From: an uncultured Oscillospiraceae bacterium
Lineage (GTDB): Bacteria > Bacillota > Clostridia > Oscillospirales > Oscillospiraceae
NCBI GenBank assembly: GCA_947626905.1
Contig: CANQUE010000004.1
Location: 1 to 64,000, forward strand
DNA: 64,000 bases
Reading direction: 5' to 3'
Below are positions 24,688 through 33,249 of the stretch, in pieces. Under the pieces are notes generated by a model. The model did no database searches. It saw only the letters and a list, made by a program, of their open reading frames with translations, and was not told where the DNA came from. The translations under genes and the position numbers were made by a program. The first letter of the stretch is position 1. Every line of letters begins with the position of its first letter.

Positions 24688-25078
24688 CGCCAACATCCTG
24701 CTGGATGTGCTGCAAAAACGGGAGCCTCATTACAGGGACTCTGCCTTGATCTGGAAGTTGTGTGAAGCGGAACAGGCTGAAGGCTATGTTTCCGCCCTGT
24801 CCTTCGCGGATCTCGTCTATGTGATGCGCAAAGAACTAAACGCCGAGATGGTCCTGGACGTTCAGAAAAAGATGGCTCTGATCTTCCGCTTTGCGGACCT
24901 TACCGCGGCGGACATCACCCGTGCGGTGGAGATGCAATGGGATGATTTCGAGGATGCCGTGCAGGCGGCGGCCGCCGAACGCATCCACGCCGATCATATC
25001 ATCACGCGTAATGTGCGGGATTTCAGGCAGAGCAGGATCGTGGCCTTTACTCCGGCGGAGTATCTGGCGAGGATCTGA
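24671..25078 (+). CDS. PIN-domain toxin (VapC-like ribonuclease)
   Basis: 135 residues. PIN signature residues: D6 in LLIDANILLDVL, an acidic patch in QWDDFEDAVQ, and Asp in HADHIITRNVRDF. The domain is a magnesium-dependent endoribonuclease; VapC toxins usually cut tRNA or rRNA loops. It overlaps the antitoxin gene. The pairing of a Phd-type antitoxin with a PIN toxin is common in Firmicutes. No hairpin follows. Confidence 0.9.
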   Translation: MKLLIDANILLDVLQKREPHYRDSALIWKLCEAEQAEGYVSALSFADLVYVMRKELNAEMVLDVQKKMALIFRFADLTAADITRAVEMQWDDFEDAVQAAAAERIHADHIITRNVRDFRQSRIVAFTPAEYLARI

Positions 25079-25100
25079 CATGTGTTGACCGACGATCCAT

Positions 25101-25973
25101 ATGGAAGAAGCTTTGACCCGAGAGGAGCTGTACCGCTCCATCTATACCCACGACACCATCTATATCCCGCCCCACGAGGAGACCAGCGGCGCGCTGGAGG
25201 TGGCCCTGGGCTGCTCCTGGCACCGGTGCGCCTTCTGTGATTTTGCAAAGGACCCGTTCCGCCTCATCCCCCTGGAGGAGGTGGAGCGGCGGGTACAGGT
25301 GCTGGCCCGGCTCCAGCCGGAGCAGACCCGGCTGTTTCTGCTGGGGGAAAATCCCTTTTGCATGGACACGTCCCGGCTGCTGGCCATCCGGGCGCTCGTC
25401 GGCCGGCATATGCCCCGGGTAAAGGCCCTGGCCATGTACGCCCGGGCGGATGACGTGCTCAAAAAGAGCGACGGCGAGCTGGCGGACCTGGCGGCCGCCG
25501 GGGTCCGGGCGCTGCATATCGGGGTGGAGAGCGGCTGCGACAGCATCCTGCTCCGGTGCGAAAAGGGCGTGACCGCCGCCCAGACCGTGGAGGCCCTCCA
25601 GCGGCTGGACCGGGCGGGGATCGACTATTTCGTCACCGTCATCCCCGGGCTGGGGGGACGGGAGTATTCCCGCCTGCACGCCGTGGAAACCGCCCGGATG
25701 CTCAACCGCACCCACCCGAAGAACATCTGGTGCCTGAAGCTGCACCTATATCCGGATACGCCCCTTTACCGCCAGGCCCAGGCCGGGCACTTCACCCAGA
25801 TGACCCCGGAGGAAGTGCTGGCGGAGGAGCGGCTGATGCTCCGGGAGCTGACGGTGGAGGACTGCCTGTTCGAGGACACCACCGTTCTGGACGAATATAC
25901 CATCCGGGGGATGCTCCCGGACCAGAAGGCCCAGCTGCTGGCCGCCATCGACATGCTCCTGTCGGCCCGGTGA
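25101..25973 (+). CDS. radical SAM protein
   Basis: 290 residues. The iron-sulphur motif is in ALGCSWHRCAFCDF (CxxxxCxxC spacing, as in the COG1032-like radical SAM group), followed by VRALHIGVESGCDSIL and YFVTVIPGLGG, which form the SAM-binding barrel. The substrate is unknown; genes of this type are usually annotated only as radical SAM protein. The ATG lacks a good ribosome site. It lies at the right edge of the accessory block and ends at a terminator shared with cinA. Confidence 0.88.
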   Translation: MEEALTREELYRSIYTHDTIYIPPHEETSGALEVALGCSWHRCAFCDFAKDPFRLIPLEEVERRVQVLARLQPEQTRLFLLGENPFCMDTSRLLAIRALVGRHMPRVKALAMYARADDVLKKSDGELADLAAAGVRALHIGVESGCDSILLRCEKGVTAAQTVEALQRLDRAGIDYFVTVIPGLGGREYSRLHAVETARMLNRTHPKNIWCLKLHLYPDTPLYRQAQAGHFTQMTPEEVLAEERLMLRELTVEDCLFEDTTVLDEYTIRGMLPDQKAQLLAAIDMLLSAR

Positions 25974-26018
25974 GCCCGCCGCAGACCGCGCCTGCAAGGG
26001 GCCGCCCATATATAAGCG

Positions 26019-26050
26019 AAGTCCGTGCTCTTTTCCAGGAGCACGGACTT
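26019..26050. terminator. hairpin between convergent radical SAM and cinA genes
   Basis: AAGTCCGTGCTC (26019-26030), 8-base loop, GAGCACGGACTT (26039-26050). The stem is perfect but T-tracts are weak on both strands. Confidence 0.6.
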
Positions 26051-26066
26051 TCCGCTGTATCCGGAT

Positions 26067-27314
26067 TCATTCGCTGATGGGCAAGCCCTGCAGGTACCGG
26101 CGGAGCATGTCGAAGGCGTGGTTGGCGGCCAGGGCCCGGACCCGCTCCCGGCGGGTGCCCAGGCGAAGCTGCCGCACCCAGACGCTGTCCCTGTCCGCCA
26201 GGCCCACGAACACGGTGCCCACCGGGTGGACCCCGTCCCCGTCTGGGCCGGCCAGGCCGGTGGCGGACACGGCCAGGTCCGCCCCCACGGCCAGCCGGGC
26301 GCCCTTTGCCATGGCCGCGGCGGTCTCATAGGACACCGCGCCTTTTTCCTCGATCATGTCCCGGTCGATGGCCAGCATGGCCGCCTTCACCTCGTTGCAG
26401 TAGGTGACCGCGCCGCCTTTATAGACCGCCGAGGCCCCGGGCAGGGCGGTGAACCGGGCGCCGATGAGCCCGCCGGTCAGGCTCTCCGCCGTGGCGAAGG
26501 TGAGCCCCTTCTCCTTCAGCAGGCCCAGGCACAGCGCCTCCAGACTGTCCACATCCACGCCGTAGACCACATGGCCCAGCTCCGCCTTCACCATGTCCAC
26601 CACCGGGGCGCACATGGCCTCGGCGGCCGCCTCGTCATGGGCCTTGGCGGTGACCCGGAGCATCACCTCCCCCACCTTGGCGTAGGTGGCGAGGGTGGGG
26701 TTGGTCATCTGTTCCATCCGGGCGCGCAGCCGGTCCTCCACCGCGCTCTCCCCCATGCCGAACACCCGGATCTGGTGGGAGAAGATGGTCTCATGGGAGA
26801 GGCTCTTCAGATAGGGCACCGCGCAGTGCCGGAACATGGGCACGCACTCATTGGGCGGGCCGGGGAGCATGATCACATGCACGCCGTCCTCTTCAAAGGC
26901 GCAGCCGGGGGCGGTGCCCCAGTCGTTGTGGAACACCGTGCACCGCTCGGGAAGATATGCCTGCTGGAGGTTGTTTTGGGTGAATTGGATGGACGTGTTC
27001 TTGGCGAACCACGCCCTCAAAAACTCCCCCTCTTCCGGATGATACTCCATCTTCCGGCCGAAGCACTCCGCCAGCACGTTCTTCGTCAGGTCGTCGTAGG
27101 TGGGCCCCAGCCCGCCGGTGGTGATGATCAGGTCCGCCCGCTTTTTGGCGATGGCCACCGCCTCCGCCAGCCGGGCGGGGTTGTCCCCCACCGCCGTGTG
27201 CCAGAACACGTTCACCCCCAGGCCCGCCAGCATGTCGCCCAGGTCCGCGGCGTTGGTGTTGACGGTATTGCCCAGCAGCAGCTCTGTTCCCACGCAAAGT
27301 ATCTCGCAGTTCAT
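26067..27314 (-). CDS. cinA: CinA: competence/damage-inducible protein, NMN amidohydrolase
   Basis: 415 residues, the full-length two-domain form. The N-terminal MoCF/COG1058 domain (CVGTELLLGNTVNTN; IITTGGLGPTYDDLT) acts as a pyrophosphatase on ADP-ribose-type substrates. The C-terminal CinA domain (ATAESLTGGLIGARFTALPG) is the nicotinamide-mononucleotide deamidase of the NAD salvage cycle. Last gene of the thiI-peptidase-cinA run, 10 bases after the peptidase stop, with GAGGGG before the ATG. The comM-like gene upstream in the cluster and the comEA-like gene elsewhere suggest competence functions in this organism (inference). Confidence 0.95.
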   Translation of the reverse strand: MNCEILCVGTELLLGNTVNTNAADLGDMLAGLGVNVFWHTAVGDNPARLAEAVAIAKKRADLIITTGGLGPTYDDLTKNVLAECFGRKMEYHPEEGEFLRAWFAKNTSIQFTQNNLQQAYLPERCTVFHNDWGTAPGCAFEEDGVHVIMLPGPPNECVPMFRHCAVPYLKSLSHETIFSHQIRVFGMGESAVEDRLRARMEQMTNPTLATYAKVGEVMLRVTAKAHDEAAAEAMCAPVVDMVKAELGHVVYGVDVDSLEALCLGLLKEKGLTFATAESLTGGLIGARFTALPGASAVYKGGAVTYCNEVKAAMLAIDRDMIEEKGAVSYETAAAMAKGARLAVGADLAVSATGLAGPDGDGVHPVGTVFVGLADRDSVWVRQLRLGTRRERVRALAANHAFDMLRRYLQGLPISE

Positions 27315-27324
27315 AGCAAACCCC

Positions 27325-28566
27325 TCAAAACGCGAAATTGCCGTTTACGAACACCGGCACTTCCTTCCCGTCGTGGGTGGTGCCCACGATGGAGAGGTCC
27401 GCCGTGCCCACCATGAAGTCCACGTGGTTGATGGACTGGTTCAGGCCCGCCGCCTTCTGCTGCTCCTCCGTCATGTCCGCCCCGCCCTTCACGCAGGTGG
27501 GATAGGCCGAGCCGAAGGCCAGGTGGCAGGAGGCGTTCTCATCGAACAGGGTCTCATAAAACAGGATGCCCTTGTTGCGGATGGGGCTGTCGTAGGGCAC
27601 CAGGGCCGCCTCCCCCAGGTAGTGGGAGCCCTCGTCCAGGTCGATGGAATGGCGCAGGATGTCCTCCCCCTCGCCGGCGTGAACATCCACGATGCGGCCG
27701 CCCCGGAAGTCCAGGTAAAAATCCTTCACCAGGTTCCCGTCCAGGGCCAGGGGCAGGGCCGCGTATACCCGGCCGTCCACGGCGTCCCACTTGGGGGCGG
27801 TGAAGATCTCTTCGGTGGGCATGTTGGCCACGAACTCGATGCCCGCGGCGCTTTTTTCGCTGCCGCCCTCCCAGACGTGGTCATCCGGCAGCTGTACGGT
27901 CAGGTCCGTGCCCAGAGAATTGGTATAGCGCAGGCTCTTGAAATTATAGCGGTTCAGCGTTTCGCACCGCCGGGCGGTGGTGGCGATGTGCTCCCGCCAG
28001 CGCTCCACGGCCCGGCCGTCGCCGGTGATGCGGCACACGTCGAAGATGGCGTCCCACAGCGCGTCCATGGCCTCGGCCTCGGGCATGTCCGGGAACACCT
28101 TCTTCGCCCAGGCGGGGGTGGGATGGGCGCCGATGGACCACTGGAAGCGGCTGGCGGTCATGGCGTCAAAGTAATCCTTGGTGGCCTGGCCGCTGACCCG
28201 CTGCCAGGTCTGGATACGCTTGGGGTCCACGCCCTTCAAAAGCTCCGGGTCGCCGCCGACGATGGCCAGGCTGGGCGAACCCTTTGCCAGCAGCCAGTCC
28301 AGCTGTTCCTTCATATAGGCGGGGTACTCGGCGAACACCGCCTCGTCCGCCCGCAGGTATTTCTCCCGGGTCATGAAGTCGTCGCGCCACTCCACCACCA
28401 CCTCCCGGGCGCCGCAGTCATAGCAGGCCGCCGCGCATTTCCTGGCCAGGGGCGCGCACGTCACCTCTGAGCGCAGCCGCACCGTCTGTCCGGGCCGGAC
28501 ATTCACGCCGATCTGGACCAGCAGGTGGGCGTATTCGTCCAGCTTCTCGTCAAAGTTCTTGACCAT
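27325..28566 (-). CDS. M29 family metal-dependent aminopeptidase
   Basis: 413 residues, the usual length of AmpS/PepS/aminopeptidase T. Family features include YTNSLGTDLTVQLP, EIFTAPKWDAVDG, the DEGSHYLGEAALVP region with metal-binding Glu/His, and the C-terminal INHVDFMVGTADLSI with further ligands. It is a cytoplasmic peptidase releasing N-terminal residues. GAAGGAG precedes the ATG, and the start overlaps the thiI stop by 17 bases, so it is translationally coupled. Confidence 0.94.
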   Translation of the reverse strand: MVKNFDEKLDEYAHLLVQIGVNVRPGQTVRLRSEVTCAPLARKCAAACYDCGAREVVVEWRDDFMTREKYLRADEAVFAEYPAYMKEQLDWLLAKGSPSLAIVGGDPELLKGVDPKRIQTWQRVSGQATKDYFDAMTASRFQWSIGAHPTPAWAKKVFPDMPEAEAMDALWDAIFDVCRITGDGRAVERWREHIATTARRCETLNRYNFKSLRYTNSLGTDLTVQLPDDHVWEGGSEKSAAGIEFVANMPTEEIFTAPKWDAVDGRVYAALPLALDGNLVKDFYLDFRGGRIVDVHAGEGEDILRHSIDLDEGSHYLGEAALVPYDSPIRNKGILFYETLFDENASCHLAFGSAYPTCVKGGADMTEEQQKAAGLNQSINHVDFMVGTADLSIVGTTHDGKEVPVFVNGNFAF

Positions 28567-29749
28567 GATAAACTCCTTCGTATCCGATCTTCACAAATTC
28601 TATCCCCGCCAGGGCCTCGGCCACCAGACCGTCCACGTCCAGGGCGGCCTCCGCCTCCCGGACTTTTTTGATCTTGGGGTGGGTGCAGGGGTGGCGGGGG
28701 GTGAACACGGTGCAGCAGTCCTCATAGGGCAGGATGGAAGTCTGGAAGGTGCCGATGCGCTCGGCGATGGCGATGACCTCCTTCTTGTCCATGCCCACCA
28801 GGGGCCGCAGCACCGGCCGGTCGGCGCAGTCCTCGGTGGCGGCCATGGCCTCCATGGTCTGGCTGGCCACCTGGCCCAGGCTCTCTCCGGTAATGATGGC
28901 GCCGCACTTGTTGTCCGCCGCCACGGCGCAGGCGATGCGCATCATCATCCGGCGCATGACAAGGGTGAAGTAATCCTCCGGGCACTTGTCCCGGATCTCC
29001 TCCTGGATGTGGGTGAAGGGCACGATCTGCACGTTCATCCGCCCGCACCAGGGCACCAGCAGCTTCGCCAGGTCCAGCACCTTCTGCTTGGCAAGTTCGG
29101 AAGTGTAGGGGAAGGAGAAAAAGTGCACCGGGATCAGGCGCATGCCCCGCTTGGCCATCATCCAGGTGGACACGGGGCTGTCGATGCCGCCGGACAGCAT
29201 CGTCACCGCCGCGCCCGCCGTGCCCACAGGCAGGCCGCCGGCGGCCTCGATGGGGGCGCCGTGGACATAGGCCGCCCGGTCCCGCACCTCCAGGTGCACG
29301 GTGAACTCGGGGTCGTGCATGTCCGCGGTCAGGCCGGGGAAGGCGTCGTTCAGCTCCCCGCCCACGTACTGGCTCAGCTGCACGCTGGTCATGGGGAAGG
29401 ACTTGTCCCCCCGGCGGGATTCCACCTTGAAGGTCTTTGCCGCCGACAGCTGGTCGAACAGGTATTCTTTGGCCTTTGCCAGAATGGCCTCCGGGGTCTT
29501 TTCGCAGGCGGCGGCCCGGGTCATGGTCATGATGCCAAAGACCTTTTCCAGGGCCTCGAAGGCCCCGTCCACGTCGCAGTCCCCGCTCTGGGGCTCCACG
29601 TAGATGATGGACTGGTGGGCGATCACCTCAAAGCGGCCGAATCGCCGGATGCGGCGGCGGATGTTGCTGAGGAGCTTTTGCTCGAAGGAGCGCTTGTTCA
29701 GGCCCTTCAGGACCACCTCGCCCTCCTTCAGAAGGATCATATCGGTCAT
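28550..29749 (-). CDS. thiI: ThiI tRNA 4-thiouridine sulfurtransferase
   Basis: 399 residues: N-terminal ferredoxin-like and THUMP domains (about 1-165), then the PP-loop ATPase motif SGGIDSP, and late family cysteines in LPYEDCCTVFTPRHPCTHP. It adenylates U8 of tRNA and inserts sulphur; it can also feed thiamine biosynthesis. There is no C-terminal rhodanese domain, as in Bacillus-type ThiI, so sulphur must come from a cysteine desulfurase, whose gene is not adjacent here. Start ATG at 29749 (GGAGAG upstream) or nine bases later. Confidence 0.95.
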   Translation of the reverse strand: MTDMILLKEGEVVLKGLNKRSFEQKLLSNIRRRIRRFGRFEVIAHQSIIYVEPQSGDCDVDGAFEALEKVFGIMTMTRAAACEKTPEAILAKAKEYLFDQLSAAKTFKVESRRGDKSFPMTSVQLSQYVGGELNDAFPGLTADMHDPEFTVHLEVRDRAAYVHGAPIEAAGGLPVGTAGAAVTMLSGGIDSPVSTWMMAKRGMRLIPVHFFSFPYTSELAKQKVLDLAKLLVPWCGRMNVQIVPFTHIQEEIRDKCPEDYFTLVMRRMMMRIACAVAADNKCGAIITGESLGQVASQTMEAMAATEDCADRPVLRPLVGMDKKEVIAIAERIGTFQTSILPYEDCCTVFTPRHPCTHPKIKKVREAEAALDVDGLVAEALAGIEFVKIGYEGVYHGQEL

Positions 29750-29783
29750 AAATGGATCTCTCCGATCGGGATGTTATCATGGT

Positions 29784-29804
29784 CTTTGCCGCTTGGCGGC
29801 AAAG
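29784..29804. repeat. small hairpin between comM-like gene and thiI
   Basis: CTTTGCCGC, loop TTG, GCGGCAAAG. The core GCCGCTTG-CGGCAA resembles the hairpin at 31436-31469 downstream of aspS. Confidence 0.5.
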
Positions 29805-29810
29805 GGAGGC

Positions 29811-31325
29811 CTATTTCGCGAGCGCCGACGACGTTCTGTACTGTATGGCCTCCGCCAGATGCATGGGGCCGATGGATTCGGCGCCGTCCAGATCCGCGAT
29901 GGTCCGGGCCACCCGCAGGATGCGGTCATAGCTCCGGGCGGTGAGGCCCAGGGCCTCATAGGCTCCCTTCATCAGGGCCGAGCCCTCCGGGTCCAGCGCA
30001 CAGAACCGCTCCAGCGCCGCCGGGCCCATCCGGGCGTTCTCTCCCACCTCTGTGCCGGCGAACCGGCCCCGCTGGATGGCGCGGGCGGCATCCACCCGGG
30101 CCTTGATGGCGGCGGAGCTCTCTCCGCTGGGCTTGGCCTCCAGCTGGTCGTACTCCAGGGCCGGGACCTCCACCATAATGTCGATCCGGTCCAGCAGCGG
30201 CCCCGAGATCTTGCCCTGGTACTCCGCCACAGAGCGGGGCGAACACCGGCAGCGGCCCGAGGGGTGGCCATACCAGCCGCAGCGGCAGGGGTTCATGGCG
30301 CACACCAGCATGAACCGGCTGGGGTAGGTGACAGACCCGCCGGCCCGGGAAACGGTGACCTCCCCCTCCTCCAAGGGCTGGCGCAGCAAGTCGATCACGT
30401 CCCGGTGGAACTCCGGCAGCTCGTCCAGAAACAGCACCCCGTTGTGGGCCAGGCTCATCTCCCCGGGCCGAAGGTCCGCCCCGCCGGACAGGGCCTGGCG
30501 GGAGGCGGTCTGGTTGGGGGCCCGGAAGGGCCGCCGGAGGACCACCGGCGCGGCGGGGCTGGTCAGTCCCGCCACCGACCAGATGGCCGTGGTGCGCAGG
30601 GCCTCGTCCCGGGTCAGGTCCGGCAGGATGCCGGGCAGGCGCTTGGCCAGCATGGATTTGCCCGCCCCCGGCGGGCCCACCATCAGCACGTTGTGGCCGC
30701 CGGCGGCGGCCACCTCCAGCGCCCGCTTCACGTTCTCCTGGCCCTTTACCTCGGAAAAGTCCGGCACGGGAACGCTGTCCGGGTCCAGGACCCCCGGGGC
30801 GGCGGGCAGGATGGCCTGTTCCCCCGCCAGATGGTCCGCCAGCTGGCGGACGTTCTCCACGGGATAGACCTCCACGCCCTGGGCAAACGCCGCCTCGGCG
30901 GCGTTGTCCCGGGGCACGAACAGCCGCTTCGCCCCGGCGGCCTCCGCCGCCAGCGCCATGGGCAGCGCCCCGGAAACAGGCCGGAGCTGTCCCGTCAGGG
31001 ACAGCTCGCCGAAAAACATATCGTCCTGCTCGGGGGCCCGGCACTGGCCGGTGGCCGTCAGGATGCCCAGCAGCACCGGCAGATCATAGACCGTGCCGGC
31101 CTTTTTCGTGTCCGCCGGGGCCAAGTTGACCGTGATGCGGCTGACCGGAAAATCCCAGCCGTTGTGCTTGATGGCCGCCCGGACCCGGTCCGCGGCCTCC
31201 TTCACGGCGGCGTCGGGCAGGCCCACCATGTCCAGGCGGGGCAGGCCGGAGGTGATGGATGTCTCCAGCTCCACCTCGTAGCCGCCTATTCCTTTGATGC
31301 CAAGGGAACGGATGCGTGCGTACAT
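29811..31325 (-). CDS. YifB/ComM-family magnesium-chelatase-like AAA+ ATPase
   Basis: 504 residues. N-terminal Lon-protease-like fold (LDMVGLPDAAVKEAADRVRAA), then the AAA+ module with Walker A GPPGAGKSMLAKRLPGILP and Walker B GVLFLDELPEF, and the C-terminal chelatase domain (LTARSYDRILRVARTIADLD). ComM is a hexameric branch-migration helicase that helps integrate incoming DNA during natural transformation. AAAGGAG precedes the ATG. It is the first gene of the run toward thiI, after a 148-base gap with two hairpins. Confidence 0.93.
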   Translation of the reverse strand: MYARIRSLGIKGIGGYEVELETSITSGLPRLDMVGLPDAAVKEAADRVRAAIKHNGWDFPVSRITVNLAPADTKKAGTVYDLPVLLGILTATGQCRAPEQDDMFFGELSLTGQLRPVSGALPMALAAEAAGAKRLFVPRDNAAEAAFAQGVEVYPVENVRQLADHLAGEQAILPAAPGVLDPDSVPVPDFSEVKGQENVKRALEVAAAGGHNVLMVGPPGAGKSMLAKRLPGILPDLTRDEALRTTAIWSVAGLTSPAAPVVLRRPFRAPNQTASRQALSGGADLRPGEMSLAHNGVLFLDELPEFHRDVIDLLRQPLEEGEVTVSRAGGSVTYPSRFMLVCAMNPCRCGWYGHPSGRCRCSPRSVAEYQGKISGPLLDRIDIMVEVPALEYDQLEAKPSGESSAAIKARVDAARAIQRGRFAGTEVGENARMGPAALERFCALDPEGSALMKGAYEALGLTARSYDRILRVARTIADLDGAESIGPMHLAEAIQYRTSSALAK

Positions 31326-31380
31326 GAGCCGGATACTCCTTTCATTTCATATGCCCGAAGGGCACTATATCGAACGGGGT

Positions 31381-31415
31381 CCCCACGGGAAACCAGCAAA
31401 GCGTTTCCCGTGGGG
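31381..31415. repeat. perfect hairpin in the aspS-comM gap
   Basis: CCCCACGGGAAAC (31381-31393), 9-base loop, GTTTCCCGTGGGG (31403-31415). It lies 5-prime of the comM-like gene and could attenuate read-through from aspS. Confidence 0.55.
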
Positions 31416-31435
31416 AGAGGAGAGACCCCCGGGCT

Positions 31436-31469
31436 GTCCTCCCCTTGCCGCTTGCGGCAATGGGAGGAC
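31436..31469 (-). terminator. long hairpin immediately after aspS
   Basis: GTCCTCCC-c-TTGCCGC, loop TT, GCGGCAA-t-GGGAGGAC: 15 pairs and one mismatch, starting five bases past the aspS stop. No T-tract, so termination is uncertain; the form is that of a dispersed GC-rich hairpin repeat. Confidence 0.5.
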
Positions 31470-31473
31470 CAGC

Positions 31474-33249
31474 TTAGGGTGTTTCGACGACGGCGATATG
31501 CAGCTCGTCCAGCTGCTTTTGCTCCACGGCGGAGGGGGCGCCCATCATCACGTCCTGGGCGTTCTTGTTCATGGGGAAGGGGATGATCTCCCGGATGGAG
31601 GGCTCGCCGGCCAGGAGCATCACCATCCGGTCCACGCCGGGGGCGATGCCCGCGTGAGGGGGCGCGCCATAGCAGAAGGCGTTGTACATGGCGGGGAACT
31701 TGGCCTTCACGTCCGCCTCCCCCAGGCCCACCATCTCGAAGGCCTTGACCATGATGTCGGGGTCATGGTTGCGCACCGCGCCGGAGGAAAGCTCCACGCC
31801 GTTGCACACCAGATCGTACTGGTAGGCGTAGATGTCCAGCGGGTCCACCTCGCCCTTTTCCGCCTGCTCCAGGATCTTCAGCCCGCCGTTGGGCATGGAG
31901 AAGGGGTTGTGGCAGAACTCCAGCTGGCCGGATTCCTCCCCGATCTCGAACATAGGGAAGTCCACGATCCAGCAGAATTCGTACCGGGCCTCGTCCATAT
32001 GGCCGGGCACCGCCGCGCCCAGCATCTTCAGGGCCACCCCCGCGGTCTTGCGGGCCGCGTCGGGGGTCCCGGCGGCGATCAGCCCCAGGCTGCCGGGGAC
32101 CATGCCCAGGTCCTTCAGCGCCTGCTCATGGCCGGCCAGGAACTTGGCCACGCCGCCCACCAGAGCGCCGTTTTCGTCCATCCGCACCCAGTAGGGCTTC
32201 GCTCCCGCCTGGACGGCCACGTCGTCGCAGAGCTTGTCGATCTGCTTCCTCGTCAGCGCCGCGCCGGTGCAGGGCACGATCTTTACGGCTCCGGCCTGGG
32301 CGAAGGGCTCAAAGCCCTCGGTCTGGCGGGCCAGGGCGGTCATGTCCTTCACCGTCAGGTCGATGCGCAGATCCGGCTTGTCGGTGCCGTAGGTGTCCAT
32401 GGCGTCGTTGTAGCTGATGCGCCGGAACGGCGGCCGGGAGGCCACGTCATAGACGCCGTATTTGGCGAAGATGGGCGGCAGCACGTCCTCGATGACGGCG
32501 AACACGTCCTCCTGTCCGGCAAAAGCCATCTCCATATCCAGCTGATAGAACTCGCCGGGGGACCGGTCGCCCCGGGCGTCCTCGTCCCGGAAGCAGGGGG
32601 CGATCTGGAAGTAGCGGTCAAAGCCGGAGGTCATCAGAAGCTGCTTGAACTGCTGGGGGGCCTGGGGCAGGGCGTAGAACTTGCCCGGATGCTTCCGGGC
32701 CGGCACCAGGTAATCCCGGGCGCCCTCCGGGCTGGAGGCGGTGAGGATGGGGGTGGTGATCTCCAGAAAATCGTGGGCGAGCATGGCGCTGCGCAGCGCC
32801 GCCACCACGTTGCACCGCAGGATGATGTTCTTCTTCACCGCCGGGTTGCGCAGGTCCAGATAGCGATACTTCAGCCGGATGGCCTCGTCCGCCTCCCGGC
32901 TGCGGTTGATCTCAAAGGGCAGCTCGTTATAATGGCAGCGGCCCAGCACTTCCACGGTCTCGGGCACCACCTCGATGTCCCCGGTGGGCAGCTTGGGATT
33001 TTTGCTGTCCCGCTCCCGGACCGTGCCGGAAACGGAAACGGTGCTCTCCTTGGTGATGGCCCGGAAGCATTTGACCATGTCCTCCGTCTCGGCCACCACC
33101 TGGGTGGTGCCGTAAAAGTCCCGGATCACCGCGAAGGCCAGGGCGGAGCCCACTTCCCGGACGTTCTCCAGCCAGCCCACGATGGTCACCTTCTGCCCGG
33201 CGTTTTCCAGCCGCAGCTCGTTGCAGGTATGGGTGCGCATTTGTGTCAT
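31474..33249 (-). CDS. aspS: aspartyl-tRNA synthetase
   Basis: 591 residues, the bacterial-type length. An OB-fold anticodon domain (VTIVGWLENVREVG) is followed by the class II core: motif 1 region (FLEITTPILTASSPEGARDYLVP), motif 2 (FDRYFQIAPCFRDEDARGDR, FYQLDMEM), the bacterial GAD insertion (about 285-430), and motif 3 (GIAPGVDRMVMLLAGEPSIR). It charges tRNA-Asp, and possibly tRNA-Asn if no asparaginyl enzyme exists. The ATG overlaps the hisS stop (ATGA) with AAGGAG upstream. Confidence 0.98.
   Translation of the reverse strand: MTQMRTHTCNELRLENAGQKVTIVGWLENVREVGSALAFAVIRDFYGTTQVVAETEDMVKCFRAITKESTVSVSGTVRERDSKNPKLPTGDIEVVPETVEVLGRCHYNELPFEINRSREADEAIRLKYRYLDLRNPAVKKNIILRCNVVAALRSAMLAHDFLEITTPILTASSPEGARDYLVPARKHPGKFYALPQAPQQFKQLLMTSGFDRYFQIAPCFRDEDARGDRSPGEFYQLDMEMAFAGQEDVFAVIEDVLPPIFAKYGVYDVASRPPFRRISYNDAMDTYGTDKPDLRIDLTVKDMTALARQTEGFEPFAQAGAVKIVPCTGAALTRKQIDKLCDDVAVQAGAKPYWVRMDENGALVGGVAKFLAGHEQALKDLGMVPGSLGLIAAGTPDAARKTAGVALKMLGAAVPGHMDEARYEFCWIVDFPMFEIGEESGQLEFCHNPFSMPNGGLKILEQAEKGEVDPLDIYAYQYDLVCNGVELSSGAVRNHDPDIMVKAFEMVGLGEADVKAKFPAMYNAFCYGAPPHAGIAPGVDRMVMLLAGEPSIREIIPFPMNKNAQDVMMGAPSAVEQKQLDELHIAVVETP

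Noticed and set aside
24241-24696. minus-strand ORF opposite the antitoxin
   Set aside because: Antisense to a clear Phd antitoxin; only a different frame (24197-24385) carries the methyltransferase-like peptide.
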